Below are positions 11,111-22,370 of a stretch of 64,000 bases of DNA, in pieces. Source of the stretch: Clusia tigrina (lineage: Eukaryota > Arthropoda > Insecta > Diptera > Clusiidae). The position numbers and the translations under genes are program-made. Below the pieces are notes generated by a model. That model was not told the DNA's origin. It saw only the letters and a list, made by a program, of their open reading frames with translations, and did not search any database. Position 1 is the first letter of the stretch. The number at the start of each line of letters is the position of its first letter. The stretch lies in contig OV050031.1 of NCBI GenBank assembly GCA_920105625.2, positions 46,404,925 to 46,468,924 of the forward strand, read 5' to 3'.

Positions 11111-14045
11111 TGTTTCATATAATGAAATAATAATATTTCTTCTGTTGCGATACAATTAGCCAGGTAGTCGGCTAATATGGGCTACTTTGCTAAGTATTGC
11201 TGCTCGATTTCTTCGGATCAATGCAGCGTAGCTGACATTGTTCGCTCCTGAGTACACCCATTCGAAACTTTGCAATAACGCGTTTTTTGTAGTCAAGTTT
11301 TGGTGCGTATTGAGTGTGTGTAGCCAAGATTTTTTTTTTTTGTGCCAGACATTCAAGAGATGGATAATCTATACTAAATGAGTAAAAATGTTTGAACAAT
11401 TATCAATAATAATGAAAAATTAAAGAGTGATCGTGGAGGCAATCATGCACAAGTGTAATCAAATGTACGATAACTGGAGCAAATTTTTTGCGATGGAGCC
11501 ACGTTTAGAACAATATAAGAATATTATATTTATTTCTTGTAGAGTATTTGTTAAAGTAGTATGTAATACATATAAAGTTAAGTTCGTACAATTAATCAGT
11601 AATGTTGTAAGTAAGTATTTATGTATGTATATAATTGCTAGAATGATGGGCTAAGAGAGAGCGAGATGGGGCGGGCTCGCTTGGCGGGATGAAATTTCTA
11701 GTTTAATTTTTGATTATTTTTCGATCTGTTTCGTGGTGGGTGGTGTTGCTTTTGATAATTGAAGAATAATTTATGCGTTTGTTTAACTGCATCAGTTGTT
11801 CAGCTTGCACAGATTTAAACTAAATAAGATCTTGACTATATGGACAGTCATGAAATATAACACATATATAACTCTTGCATAGTTCTCACGAATTGTCATA
11901 TATGCTCATCAAGCAGCGAGCATTAAATAACGGTAGAAAATTGCCAATATTTTTTTGGTTTTCATTTTAAAACTTTTTTTTTAAATGGTTCCGGTTACTA
12001 ACCTCTACATAAAACTTTTAAATTTATAGTGACGGTTTTCCTCATGCAAATTAGCGTAAAGATCTAAATGTAGTTGTTCAATAAATATTTAAATTCTTAT
12101 TGTTTGCTTTGATTTTTTCTTCTAATATAATCACGCTTCACATCCGAATTTCCCTTGCCTGAAGAAACGAAAACGCGAATAAGCCCACTCAAAACAGAAT
12201 ACCGCTATTCTGACTTGCAGCGTTCAAATACTGCAAAGCATGTGCAAATAATCAACTCAGGCTCTGTCTGATCAAAGCCTAATTAGCTTTCATTAAATTA
12301 AAACATTACCGGAATCAAATGAATAAATATTGCTGTTTACTTTTATATAGAATAATCCAGATGCGCAATGTGCAAAATAATTGGTAATGTAAGCGCTCAA
12401 AATTGTAGGCAAAGCAGCATTACGCCTTGGCCCCGATTTTCCATCGTCCATCCAAATCAAAAGCTGTAATCCGCAATTCAGACTTGCAGCGCACAAACTC
12501 TGCTAAGCACTGATCAACCACACATTCGAATAAGCACGTGACAATAAATGATGAATAAGACAACTAGCACAGCGGATCCTCCTGCCCCTCTCCCAGAACA
12601 AAATATTCTAACTACAATAGTCAATTGAAATTGATCGTCACACGATTACAGTTAGAAGGCAAAATTGATTAGCAACGACAACAAGCCCCAAATAACAGGC
12701 CATCATTATATATTATAATTGTTTCAAACGATTTTTTTCTTATCAAGGTTCTCCGCTTTTATTTAATCACAGTTCAAAATATCATTTCGAATTTTTAGCC
12801 AACATTTAATTCCGTCAGGTAAGGGGCTTACAATATTATCTATCAGAAACTAGGCTGTCAAGGAAGGTACTAACAATGGATTTCTATATTGGGAATTGTT
12901 AACACGCACTTCGGCACCTTCAGTTAAAGGATGGTAACGTTCACCATGACGGGGATTTTATGTTGTGTTTCAATTAAATTCGGTTGAATATTCAATTGGA
13001 TTACGCCATAATATATAACTGGGAGTATAATATATGGTGGGCTCGAATTTGTTCGCGACTTGAAGAAAAGCTATTTCCCAACCAACTAGTATTTCCTTCC
13101 CAAAACTAAAGTGTTTGAGATGCTGGTTTGCAGCATACGAGAGGCAAAAACTAATTGTTGAGTTAGTTAACACTACGGTGCCAAGTTTCCCATTTCTTAT
13201 AACCGGTTGTATCTGAGAGTTTCCAGTGGCTTTTCAACCCCATAATTAAAAATAAGATAGCATCTTCGCATTTCTATACTCTGATATTGGATGCTGCCAT
13301 TATGTCAATGATGCTCACATGCGAATACTCTGCATTTCTTGAGTCTCCACCGCATGACTGTCTTGTTACATGGGATTAACCATACTTGCTCGTCTCGGTG
13401 TGATGGAGTTGAGCAGATTATTAAGTTCAGTGATGATTGCACTATTTCAACTTATCACTAAAGAAAATCGGCTGGCATATACAACTTATTTTTTTTTATG
13501 ATTCCATCAGAACGAAAACTGAACAAATATGCTGCCGGAATTGCTCTTGCTTCGTTCACATTAATTTTCCTGCATCACTGCATCACTCGATCCTGATTTT
13601 GAATCATTGAATGTTTATAAAATCGGAAGCACCAACATTGAATTTGAAAACGGATTATAAAAAGTCGATTCTTCTACAATGTCCGTCTCTATTAGGGCGG
13701 GAAGTATGCGGGAAGCTTGATTGTTTCGGCTAACACGATGCCAGATTCAGTTAGAAATGCGAAAGTATTTTGCCCTTCAGAGACAACTACTTGGCCCCAT
13801 TGTCCCCTACATTTGCCATTGTGTTCGAGTATTTTGTACTACTGCACATTAATTATGCGAATTATGAATACTGTCAGGATACTCTAGATCGACCGCTTTG
13901 GATTGAAGGGGATGTTTCGCACGATGAGAATATGCGATTATAGTTCTAGCAACATTAGCCTCTATCCCATCTTGACCTATAGTGCGTGGCGATGAATCAC
14001 ACCCTGCCCGAGGTAACCCTGCTATTCATAACAGAACACTTCGGA
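11111..14045. repeat. spacer copy A of a diverged head-to-tail duplication; no gene seen
   Basis: About 2.9 kb of AT-rich DNA without a supported reading frame. It aligns in order with copy B: 11111-11200 with 14766-14860; 11240-11275 with 15165-15200; 11600-11625 with about 16535-16560; 11815-11995 with 16570-16770; 12755-13680 with 16870-18060. Copy A has segments absent from copy B, including about 11640-11790, 12190-12755 and 13680-14045. Two similar internal blocks around ACTTGCAGCG occur near 12218 and 12480. It is bounded on the left by a LINE 3' end and on the right by a LINE 5' end. Confidence 0.7.
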
Positions 14046-14500
14046 TCTAGACTAAAGAGTCAATAAACACCTCCCCGGAAACAGGGCGCTGAGGAGCCAA
14101 CCTCTTTGCAAAACGACTGGATTAGAGGATGATATCATACGATCATACTAATCAACCCCAAACTCCCCTCCCGTAATAACGACAGCAACATCGCTTGCAC
14201 TCACTCCTCCGTAATACTCGTACTAATCCTACCCGGCCGCGATGACATAAATCACTCCTAACCCCCGCACCTCCCACACCTCTCTACCAAGTTACAATCT
14301 TTGCAATGCGGGCGGTATGTTCACGCGGTGAACCTGGAGGTCAGAGCCACGACCGCTGGTCGCTACCCGGTGCGAGCGTCACCATGTCTCGCCTCTCAGT
14401 TCGGAGAGCGGGATGCTGCGGAGAGAGTTCCCCACACTATGTCCGTGGTCGATTGGCTCTAGCCGCTTACGAGCTGCCCCAGGAATGAACGCTCGCTCTC
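14046..14500 (+). pseudogene. 5' end and ORF1 scrap of a LINE, first of two copies
   Basis: Begins CTAGACTAAAGAGTCAATAA at 14048 and continues through CCTCCCCGGAAACAGGGCGC; the same stretch recurs at 18079-18180, where it precedes a Met codon and a LINE endonuclease motif. Copy A then runs into GC-rich DNA (14230-14480) with a short frame at 14306-14488 that I could not assign. The body of the LINE is missing; tandem repeats and then a LINE 3' end follow. Confidence 0.5.
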
Positions 14501-14548
14501 TTGCTTTTCAACATCCGTGGGAAGCACATCCGTCGCCAAGTTTCTACT

Positions 14549-14690
14549 ATTGAAAAATCTACTTGTTGTGAAATTACTTTATTGAAAATACTTATTGTGA
14601 AATTAATTTTTTGAAACTACTTATTGTGAAATTACTTGATTGAAAATATATACAAATTAATTATTGTGAAAATACTTTTTTGAAAAATCA
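14549..14690. repeat. degenerate tandem repeat, about 30-35 bp unit
   Basis: Four to five imperfect units of the form TTATTGTGAAATTACTT plus GATTGAAAATA. They sit where the body of a LINE would be expected, between a LINE 5' scrap and a LINE 3' tail. Confidence 0.7.
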
Positions 14691-15394
14691 GTGCGCACAA
14701 ATAAACAGGTCCGAAGGCGGCCGCAGTGACTAGGTGACTTGTTCCCGCTGTCTAGCAATCTAATCTAATCTAAGTGTTTCATATAATGAAATAATAATAT
14801 TTCTTCTGTTGCGATACAATTAGCCAGGTTGTCGGCTAATATGGGCTACTTTGCTAAGTATTGCTCCTGGATTTCTGGTGCCTGGGGAAAAAAAGAGAAA
14901 ATAGATATACATAAGTATTATAGGTTAGAATTAAAATGGTAAAAAGAAATTTAGTGACCCGGTTAGCTCAGGATAGAGACTAGGTTCCATTTTCGGGGTG
15001 GGCGGTGGTCTACGTTTGGGCGCTGTTCCAAGCGTAGATAAGTATCTGGAAATACTTTCACCCATGTTCTGGTAAAAGTGGTAATCCTCCTGATAAGTTC
15101 GGTGTGTTGTGGCAGGTTGTTTTTTTCCTTTATGTTTGTATTCTTTTTTGTTTCGCTGTCAGAGTTCGCTCCTGAGTATGCCCATTCGAAACTTTGGGAT
15201 AAACTTTGGCCGCCACTAAGGCATATGCTAATGAAAAAGCTGGTAAATTACCCGCAGCTGTTGTTTGTATATAATTTAGATGTAACGCTAGAGTATAAAT
15301 GTGTTCTTTTTCCATATTCGATTCCAGCATTATGGCATAAGTAGTCGAACATTCCGGTAGTCTTAATATTTTTTTAACAAAGTAAAGTTGTAGC

Positions 15395-16400
15395 TTATCA
15401 ACGTCTTCAAAAAGAGTGTGGCATAACTATATTTAAATCTTTAAATTGCCATTTTTCCCTACACGATAATTTTCCGCCCTGTCTAAAGACCATTATCGCT
15501 GTTTTATCCAAATTCACCTCCATATTCCACTTATTGCAGTAAATCTCTAACTTGTGTATCATACTTTGTAACACGTCAACTTCATCTGCCATTATCACTA
15601 TGTCATCCGCATTTAACAGCACTCTAATATTCATGTCATCGATATATAGACCACCTCCTAACTCTTCATGTATGTCATTTAAATACAATGCGAATAAAAG
15701 CGGCGAAATCAAACACCCTTGTCTTACTCCTGATAGGGTATAAAACTCTTCCGACACTTCATCATTCTCCTTCACCACGCATTTTGCATCCATGTACACT
15801 TTCTTCAAAAAATTGACACATTTAGTAGATAAACCAATTTCATGCCGCTTGTAGAAAAGCAAATTTCTGGGTACCTTATCGAAGGCTGCTCTCAAGTCCA
15901 CTAAATTTCAAATTCATTATTGACGCAATGTTATACACATTGTCGGCTGTAGAACACTTTTGCCTAAAACCGGCTTGAAACTCGGTCAGAATTTCATTCT
16001 ATGACACCCATCTAACAATTCTTTCATTCGAGACGCCCATCATTATTTTCACCACACAGTTCAAGAAGCTAATTCCTCGATAAATTTATACAAATTCCCT
16101 ATTCCCCTTTTTAAATATCGGACAGATTATGCTGGTCTGACAAGAACTTCCTATTTCACCCATATTATATAGGCGCGTAAACACTACGGCTAACTCGTCT
16201 AGCAACTCCCGCTGGCTATTTTTAAAAAATTCGTATGATACACCATGGGGCTTCCTGGGGCTTTATTTGGCTTAGTATTTTTTAACATTTTTTCAATCTC
16301 TTCCCTTGTTATTGGCTTGTCCGTATTCGTATATATCAATTTTAGTTGGAGCATAGAGCACGTCTCTAGCATGTTGTATTAATTGCTGAATTAATTGTAA
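15395..16400 (-). pseudogene. non-LTR reverse transcriptase fragment (clade not assigned)
   Basis: One open frame at 15901-15407 (164 codons) starts DLRAAFDKVPRNLLFY and carries SGVRQGCLISPLLFALYLND, then LLNADDIVIMAD (N-A-D-D catalytic box) and YCNKWNMEVNLDKTAIMVF. Further N-terminal RT sequence can be read with breaks up to about 16390 (TREEIEKMLKNTK). The blocks are RT domains 2-6 of a LINE, different from the Jockey and LOA types elsewhere here. The thumb, endonuclease and both element ends are missing. It lies inside spacer copy B only, so it inserted after the duplication or was lost from copy A. Confidence 0.8.
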
Positions 16401-16428
16401 ATGAATTTACGTGATATGGAAAAATATA

Positions 16429-16468
16429 TCGCATATTCCGGCAGACGACCTTTAAGGCCATTGCCGTG
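16429..16468. repeat. 40-bp block shared with 20100-20138
   Basis: TCGCATATTCCGGCAGACGA and the following 20 bases are identical to 20100-20138. Here the block sits at the junction between the RT fragment and spacer copy B. It may be the end of an unidentified repeat family. Confidence 0.6.
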
Positions 16469-18078
16469 TATATTCTTTATTTACTATTTACTATTGTAAT
16501 TAATAAATAAATAATAATAAAAAATCAGTAAAATATTGTAAGTAAGTATTTATGTATGTATAACAACAACTGCTTGCACACATTTAAATTCAAGTAAATA
16601 GGATGCGCAAGTATCCGGTCTACATTTTACGGTATCTTAACTCTATGAAACGTCATGAAATGTAATACATATTTCTCACGAACTGTCCTATATGCTCATC
16701 AAGCAGCGAGCTGTTAAATATTGGTAGAAAATGGCAAATTATTTTTGGCTTTCATTTTAAAAAATTTTTTTTCATTTTTAAATTTGTCCGCTTATGAAAT
16801 TTATAGAGAATTTATTAAATTAAATTATTAAAGTTCTATTGTTTGCTTGATATATAGATAAGCCCACTTTAATCACAGTTCAAAATAATATTTCGATTTT
16901 TCCAATAAAAATTCAACTGATACTGCAACTGACAAATCAGGTATGCGCGCGACACGCATCTCATACACCGAACCGGTGGCCTAATTATAAAGTCATGCCA
17001 GCACATGTGTCTCAGCAACATCCATCATCGGTGGCAGTAATAGGTTACCCTGCTCGATTGCCGTTCAATTTCTAATAGCCTCAAGTAGCCAGCTTTTCAT
17101 ATTAATTTTGCTGCTTTCATGGTCGAGAAAGCTCTCCAGCATTTATAATAACCATTATACCAATAAGGAAACTTACTAAACTCAAGCTCTCGAAAACTCT
17201 ACCTTTAACAACAAGATGAACTGCCATTGTTTGATTAATGTGTCAATTCCTTCAGGTAAGGGACTTACAGTATTATCTTTCGAAAACTAGACAGTAAAGA
17301 ACGGTACTAACAATAGATTCCTATATTGGGAGTTGTTTATGCGCACTTCGGAGCCCCCAAAGAGTGTTAACTTTGACCATGACGGGGGTTCTATTTTGTT
17401 TTGCAATTAAATTGGTTTAAATATGGTATGTGTTGCTCTCGAATTTTTCCGCAACTTGCAGAAAAGTTATTTCCCAATTAACTAGCGCAGCAAGTGCTGA
17501 AAGTATTTTCTTCCCAAAACTAAAGTGGTTGAGATGTTGGTTTGCAGGATACGAGAGGCAAACACTAATTGTTGAGTTAGTCAACATTACGATGCCAAGC
17601 TTCCCATTTCTTATAACCATTACATACCCATAGGGTAATTTATTACAAATAAGATAACATCTCATTCCTATAGGCTGAAATTGGATACTGCCATTATGGC
17701 AATGATTCTCACATGCGAATACTCTGCTGTCAGTCTCCACCGCACGACTGTCCTGTTATATTGGATTAATCATATTTGCTCGTCTCGGTGTGATGGAGTT
17801 TAGCAGATTATTAAGTTCAGTGATGATTGCTCTATTTCAACTTGTTACTAAAGAAAATCGGCTGGCAGATACAATTCATCTCTTTTTGATGTTTCCATCA
17901 GAACGTGAACTCAACAAATATACTGCTGGAATTGCTCTTGCATTAGTGCGTTCACATTAATTTGCCTGTATCAGTGCATCACTCGATCCTGATTTTGAAT
18001 CAGTGAATTGAGTTTATAAGAATCCGATGCACCAACATTGAATTTCAACGAATCCTAAAAAGTTGATTCTTCTACAAT

Positions 18079-18463
18079 CTAGACTGAAGAGTCAATAAAC
18101 ACCTCCCCGGAAACAGGGCGCTGAGGAGCCCACCTCTTTGCAAAATGTCTGGATTGGAGGATGATATTATACGACTCGTGATCGACGTGAGCGATGATCA
18201 ATCTTTGGAACCGGATTAGATAGAGGGTGATAAGGCTAGCGTGTGTGGCGGTGTTGAGGAAGGGGCAGCAGCCAGAGATCGACTGACTCAGAGCAGGTGA
18301 CCGAGGTTGGGCAGCTCTTTGAGGTGGACGACCTTATTGACTACACCGAAGGAGAGGAGGATGCTGACGTGACGGTGGGGATTCATTCTAAACTCTCCTC
18401 CAAAAATTTTCTAGTCCGCCTGGCTTCCGGTGGATTCGACGTGGCCCTCATCCAAGAGCCGTG
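18079..18463 (+). pseudogene. LOA-like LINE 5' end with endonuclease start, truncated
   Basis: Second copy of the LINE 5' end (CTAGACTGAAGAGTCAATAA). An ATG at about 18145 begins MSGLEDDIIRLVIDVSDD, an ORF1-like start. A later frame reads LASGGFDVALIQEP just before 18463, the N-terminal motif of LINE endonucleases (compare VALIQEA at about 8345). ORF1 is therefore joined almost directly to the endonuclease start, which implies an internal deletion. The element is cut at 18464 by the 3' end of an antisense Jockey element (T-run at 18469-18475). Confidence 0.6.
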
Positions 18464-18827
18464 AACATTTTTTTAATTTTCCTTTCTTTCATACATCTGT
18501 CACCATTATATTGACACCTAGTACATGATTTGACAATTTGTTTGGAAGTTATTTTAAAAAAACACATTGTGGTGGGTTCCAAAAAGTGATACGACAAAAA
18601 TGATTTACAATAGTTATAAAAATCCACTGTAAATATATTATAACAATTTATGATCAATTATCATAAAAATTATATTTATAATAATTATTTACATTTATAG
18701 TATTACTACTAATATTTGTAGGCTGGATTTCCTAGTTCATTAGGTCGTTTGGTCGAGTTCTCTTTAAACGGAGCATGGTGGTATCTTCTAGATGTAGAAA
18801 TCGTTCATGTGTATACCAAGGTATTTA

Positions 18828-19476
18828 TGGCAAAATTATGTTGGAAAACATAATAGTCTGACGCTGACTTGTGTACCGGGATACGCTGGCATTGCGGGTA
18901 ACGAGACCTCTGAGTCTTTGGTCAGGATGGGCTCTGAGGCTGTTTTTATTGGCCCTGAGCCTGTTCTGCCACTCCCTTCCGCTGTCATCAAAGCCACTGC
19001 AAACAAGTGTGTTGTTTCGACCCACAAGCGAGCATGGCGGGCTGAGAGAGGCTGCGGATGGACGAAAATTATGCTACCTGTTATCTCTGACCAATGGTCG
19101 CAGTTCCTTCTATCTTTATGTAGGAGGGACTGCAGGCTGTTGGTTGGCGTGATGACGGGGCACTTTCTATGGGCTAGGCACATGGAAAGGATTGGCATAT
19201 CAGACAGTGCGCTGTGCCCAGCCTGTGGAGAAGAAGACGAGACGGCGGACCATTTCCTTTGCGTCTGCCCTGCCTTTGCTCGAATCAGGTTTGGGATATT
19301 TGGCACTGATGTGCTGAGGAATGACCAACTTGGCTCCTTTTCACCACAGGATCTACTTATATTTCTTCGGAGGTCGGGTAGATTTAAAGCAGATTAAAAG
19401 GGAATCTTAAGTGCAGTACAATGGATATATACTCTGTCTGAGTGCTGCGCTTACTAGATTGTTCCTACAAAAAAAA
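18828..19476 (+). mobile_element. 5'-truncated LOA-like LINE insertion with RNase H C-terminus
   Basis: Flanked by the 11-bp direct repeat CAAGGTATTTA (18817-18827 and 19477-19487), a target-site duplication. The insert is the 3' end of an ORF2. An RNase H tail (LTLTCVPGYAGIAGNETSES) is followed by a long helical region and a C-terminal Cys/His motif, CPACGEEDETADHFLCVCP, typical of I/LOA-group ORF2 ends. The frame is open from 18833 to a stop at 19397, an unusually long intact stretch for this window. A short A-run precedes the right target duplication. It inserted into the antisense Jockey element, so it is younger than that element. Confidence 0.85.
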
Positions 19477-19544
19477 CAAGGTATTTAGTATTCGACCCTA
19501 TTTTTATATCTTTATTATGAATTTTAATAGGTATTGCGTTAAAT

Positions 19545-20060
19545 TTGGTAAAATTTTGTTTTAGGTGTAAAAATTATTTGTATAGTCTTATCTTCGTTAA
19601 TTTTCAAGCACCATTTATCAAACCATTCCTTAACATTCTCTGTGTATTTCTGCAGATTTGCAGTCACAGTATTTAGATTTTTGTCAGATGTTAAGAGGAT
19701 TGTGTCGTCAGCAAAGGTAGCAATTGTGGTATTCAGTTCTTTTGGAAGTGGTATATCTGATGTAAATATAAAATAAAACAGTGGCCCTAAAACACTCCCT
19801 TGAGGAACTCCAGCTGTTGTAAGATGAATAGACGAACACTCTTCATTATACGTAAAAGTAACGATCACTAAGAAACTTTCAACAAAAAAATAGTACTCAA
19901 GTGGCAGCATCGTCTTCAGTTTATGCAGCAGTCCTCTATGCCTTACTTTGTCAAATGCTTTTGCAACGTCCCAGAATATAGCAACCGGTTATATGCTATG
20001 TCTGTTTCAATTTTGTTTGTTATACGGTGTATCTGTTGAATTGATGAATGTCATTTTCTG
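19545..20060 (-). pseudogene. Jockey reverse transcriptase fragment
   Basis: A frame of 123 codons (19910-19539) with TAGVPQGSVLGPLFYFIFTS and FADDTILLTS (F-A-D-D), then WFDKWCLKINEDKTIQIIF. Nearly the same protein is encoded at 63470-63033, so these are two copies of one family. Upstream RT sequence continues with breaks to about 20060 (reverse of the VAKAFDKVRH-like block). Confidence 0.85.
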
Positions 20061-20099
20061 AAGCCGAAATGATGATTTGGTATCATATGATGATTTGGA

Positions 20100-20138
20100 T
20101 CGCATATTCCGGCAGACGACCTTTAAGGCCATTGCCGT
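20100..20138. repeat. second copy of the 40-bp block at 16429-16468
   Basis: Identical over about 39 bases. Here it lies between the broken end of the Jockey RT and an (AT)n tract. Confidence 0.6.
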
Positions 20139-20161
20139 AAATATATACACGAGTATATACT

Positions 20162-20163
20162 CT

Positions 20164-20219
<56 letters not shown>
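20162..20219. repeat. (AT)n microsatellite
   Basis: Alternating AT tract directly abutting an inverted fragment of the copia LTR. The intact copia LTR at 23635-23870 also abuts an (AT)n tract. Confidence 0.95.
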
Positions 20220-20224
<5 letters not shown>

Positions 20225-20450
20225 GCAGTTCTGTTTTTAGTTTTATTTTGAAGTTTGTCATTACACTCATTCCCTTACGTTTTTATAATTTGCAAAATGT
20301 GTACTGAATTAGTACTGACCTAATTCTTAATATGTTTATTCTATCAGCGTTAGGTCAGTACTAATTCAGTACACATTTTGCAAATTATAAAAACGTAAGG
20401 GAATGAGTGTAATGACAAACTTCAAAATAAAACTAAGAACAGAACTGCAT
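20220..20450. repeat. inverted copia-LTR fragments forming a hairpin
   Basis: 20222-20324 is the reverse complement of about 20348-20450 with few mismatches. Both arms are parts of the copia LTR (compare 23720-23825), separated by about 25 bp that contains TTAATATGTTTATTCTATC. The left arm stops where the (AT)n tract begins. The outer ~90 bp of the normal left LTR, as seen at 23635-23720, is missing and this inverted piece sits in its place. Confidence 0.85.
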
Positions 20451-20499
20451 GTGTATATGTATGTATGTTTATATGCATATGAAGATAACGCTTATTTCA
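20345..20499 (-). repeat. copia 3' LTR, truncated
   Basis: Matches 23720-23870 of the 5' LTR with a few differences. The inner edge is at 20499 (antisense TGAAATAAGCG). It lacks the outer part ending in CCAACA. Confidence 0.8.
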
Positions 20500-20536
20500 A
20501 TACTCTCTCTCGCTATCTTCTTTTCAAAATTGAAAG

Positions 20537-22370
20537 TTAATCTTTATACAATCCAAATTTCAAAATTAAGTTAGTATGCTTCTCTACTGACAATGCTTTT
20601 GTTAATTGGTCTGCCAACTGATTTTCAGTAGGTATATTGTACTAAAATTTCATTTCTAGATTGCATATCGCATGTATAAAAATATTTTACATCAAAACGA
20701 GTACGTTTCGATGCCTGTGGATTCGCCACTAGATTGATCACTTGTTGATTGTCAGAGTAGATATCCGTTGGTAAACGTTGCACCAAACTCAAATCCGACA
20801 AAAGCTTTCTTAAACAAATTACAGCTTTGGTTGCAGAACATAAAGCAACAAATTCGGCTTCGGTAGTTGATGTCGCTATTATCGATTGCTTCTTAGAACT
20901 CCATGCTACGGCGCCACCATTGAGCAACACAAGCCAGCCAGTTGTGCTTTTTCTAGTATCAGGGTCTCCAGCCCAATCGGAATCGCAGTAGCTTACCATG
21001 TTGTTGTCAGTCCCTTCTATCGACGAAAACGTTATGCCTACGTCAGTAGTGCCTTTGAGGTATCTTAAAATACGCTTGACACCTTTCAAATGAGTTGTGC
21101 TCGGGTTTTCCATGTAACGACTTAGAACGCCAACCGTGTATGCAATATCTGGTCGTGAAGAGACCATAAGATATATAAGTGATCCAATAGCTTTTCTGTA
21201 AGGAAAATTTTCGTCTTCAGCACCATCATTATTGGTAAAAATCATTCCAGGTACAGCTGAGGAAGAAACAGATGAACAATTAGTAAGATAAAAACGATCT
21301 AATATACGATTTATGTATGCCGTTTGGAAGATTTGAAGTTTTCGCTGCTTTCTCTCCCTCTCAATCTGCATACCGACGAAAAACTGTGCTTCTTTGTACG
21401 TGATGCTGAACTCGTTATGCAATTTATTCAAAATGTCCATTACTAAATGTTTGTCGTTACCGCAAAGCAGTCCATCATCTACATAAAGTGCTAATAAAAC
21501 CCTGCGATGCGTACGTAAATACGGAACTATCTGATGATGATTGTTTGAAATTGTGTTGCAATAGGAACTCAACAATCTTTTTGTTCCATTGCCTCGACGC
21601 CTGCTTGAGGCCATATATGCCCTTTTTCAGCATACACACTTGATCGTCTACAGCAAAACCACAAGGTTGTTCCATGTGTATCAGATCCTCTAAGTCTCCA
21701 TGCAAAAATGCAGTTTTAACGTCGAACTGGTAAACTTCTAGATCTTCTGCTGCAGCGATTGATAATAAAATTCAAATAGATTCATAGCGCACTACAGGCG
21801 CATATATTTCATCGTAGTCAATTTTGTATTTCTGGCAACAGCCACGCGCCACTAGTCGTGCTTTATATTTATCAACTTCTCCTTTAGAATTCAGCTTTCG
21901 TTTAGAAACCCAACGATTTGTAATAACATGCTTGTCTGATGTGCGCGGGACCAAAATCCAAGTGTTACTCTACCGTAAAGAGTCCAACTCTTCGTTGATT
22001 GCTTTCATCCAGTCACTGGAATCTGTACTGCTCATTGCTTCATCGAGAGTATTTGGTTCTAGTTGTGGCATAAAAACCTCAGCGATATTCACAGATGTAG
22101 TATCTTCGCTTGATCTTTCGTTGACGTGTATTATATGGACTTCTAGGCACCAACAGCTTGTTATTATTGTTTTGTTGCTCGGTGTCGCTGTCTATCAGCT
22201 GTTCAGTTTCGCCTTGTTGTTCAATATTACTTCGAGTTTTTGTTTCCACCACTTCATTCGGCTCCTTTTGATCTTCATTAAAAAATTACGTCACGACGCA
22301 CGTAAATTTTCTTCATTAGTGGCTCATATACTCTACTTTGCTGCCATCATTATATCCAATCATAATGCGA
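20537..22370 (-). pseudogene. copia pol: integrase C-terminal scrap, RT and RNase H
   Basis: Antisense from 22370: the integrase C-terminal spacer (IGYNDGSKVEYMSH, then FNEDQKEPNEVVETK), RT start (NRWVSKRKLNSKGEVDKYKA), RT motif A in FDVKTAFLHGDLED, motif C in ALYVDDGLLCGND, and RNase H with YCDSDWAGDPDTRKSTTGW, TEAEFVALC and IYSDNQQVI. The C-terminal end is TENQLADQLTKALSVEKH in a shifted frame, with stop at 20537-20539. Breaks: an in-frame TGA near 21775, a frameshift near 21540, and a 2-nt loss near 20630. The integrase DDE core is absent (family length about 1400 codons). Confidence 0.88.

Larger units (their letters stand above)
14706..18078. repeat. LINE tail plus spacer copy B of the head-to-tail duplication
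   Basis: Starts with the same LINE 3' tail as 11052-11110, including the (CTAAT)n end at about 14755-14771, then follows copy A collinearly. Two differences stand out: extra DNA at 14880-15160, and an antisense RT fragment at 15395-16400 that is absent from copy A. Sequence shared with copy A includes the TCAGGTAAGGG and CATGACGGGG blocks at 17252-17390. No spacer-encoded gene is seen. By eye the copies look roughly 80-90 percent alike in aligned blocks, so the duplication is old. Confidence 0.7.
18464..20098 (-). mobile_element. Jockey-family LINE fragment, copy 1, split by a nested LINE
   Basis: Antisense Jockey 3' region. 18490-18810 matches 61298-62710 (minus a 1.1 kb insertion there), and 19490-20095 matches 63050-63620. 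A T-run at 18469-18475 is the reverse of a poly(A) tail. Between the two halves lies an unrelated sense-strand LINE piece with an 11-bp target duplication. About 100 bp of Jockey sequence present in the 62-63 kb copy is missing near 18803. Confidence 0.8.

Noticed and set aside
11111..18078. Ribosomal or histone repeat unit
   Set aside because: The repeated spacer shows no rRNA, 5S or histone sequence that I can recognise.
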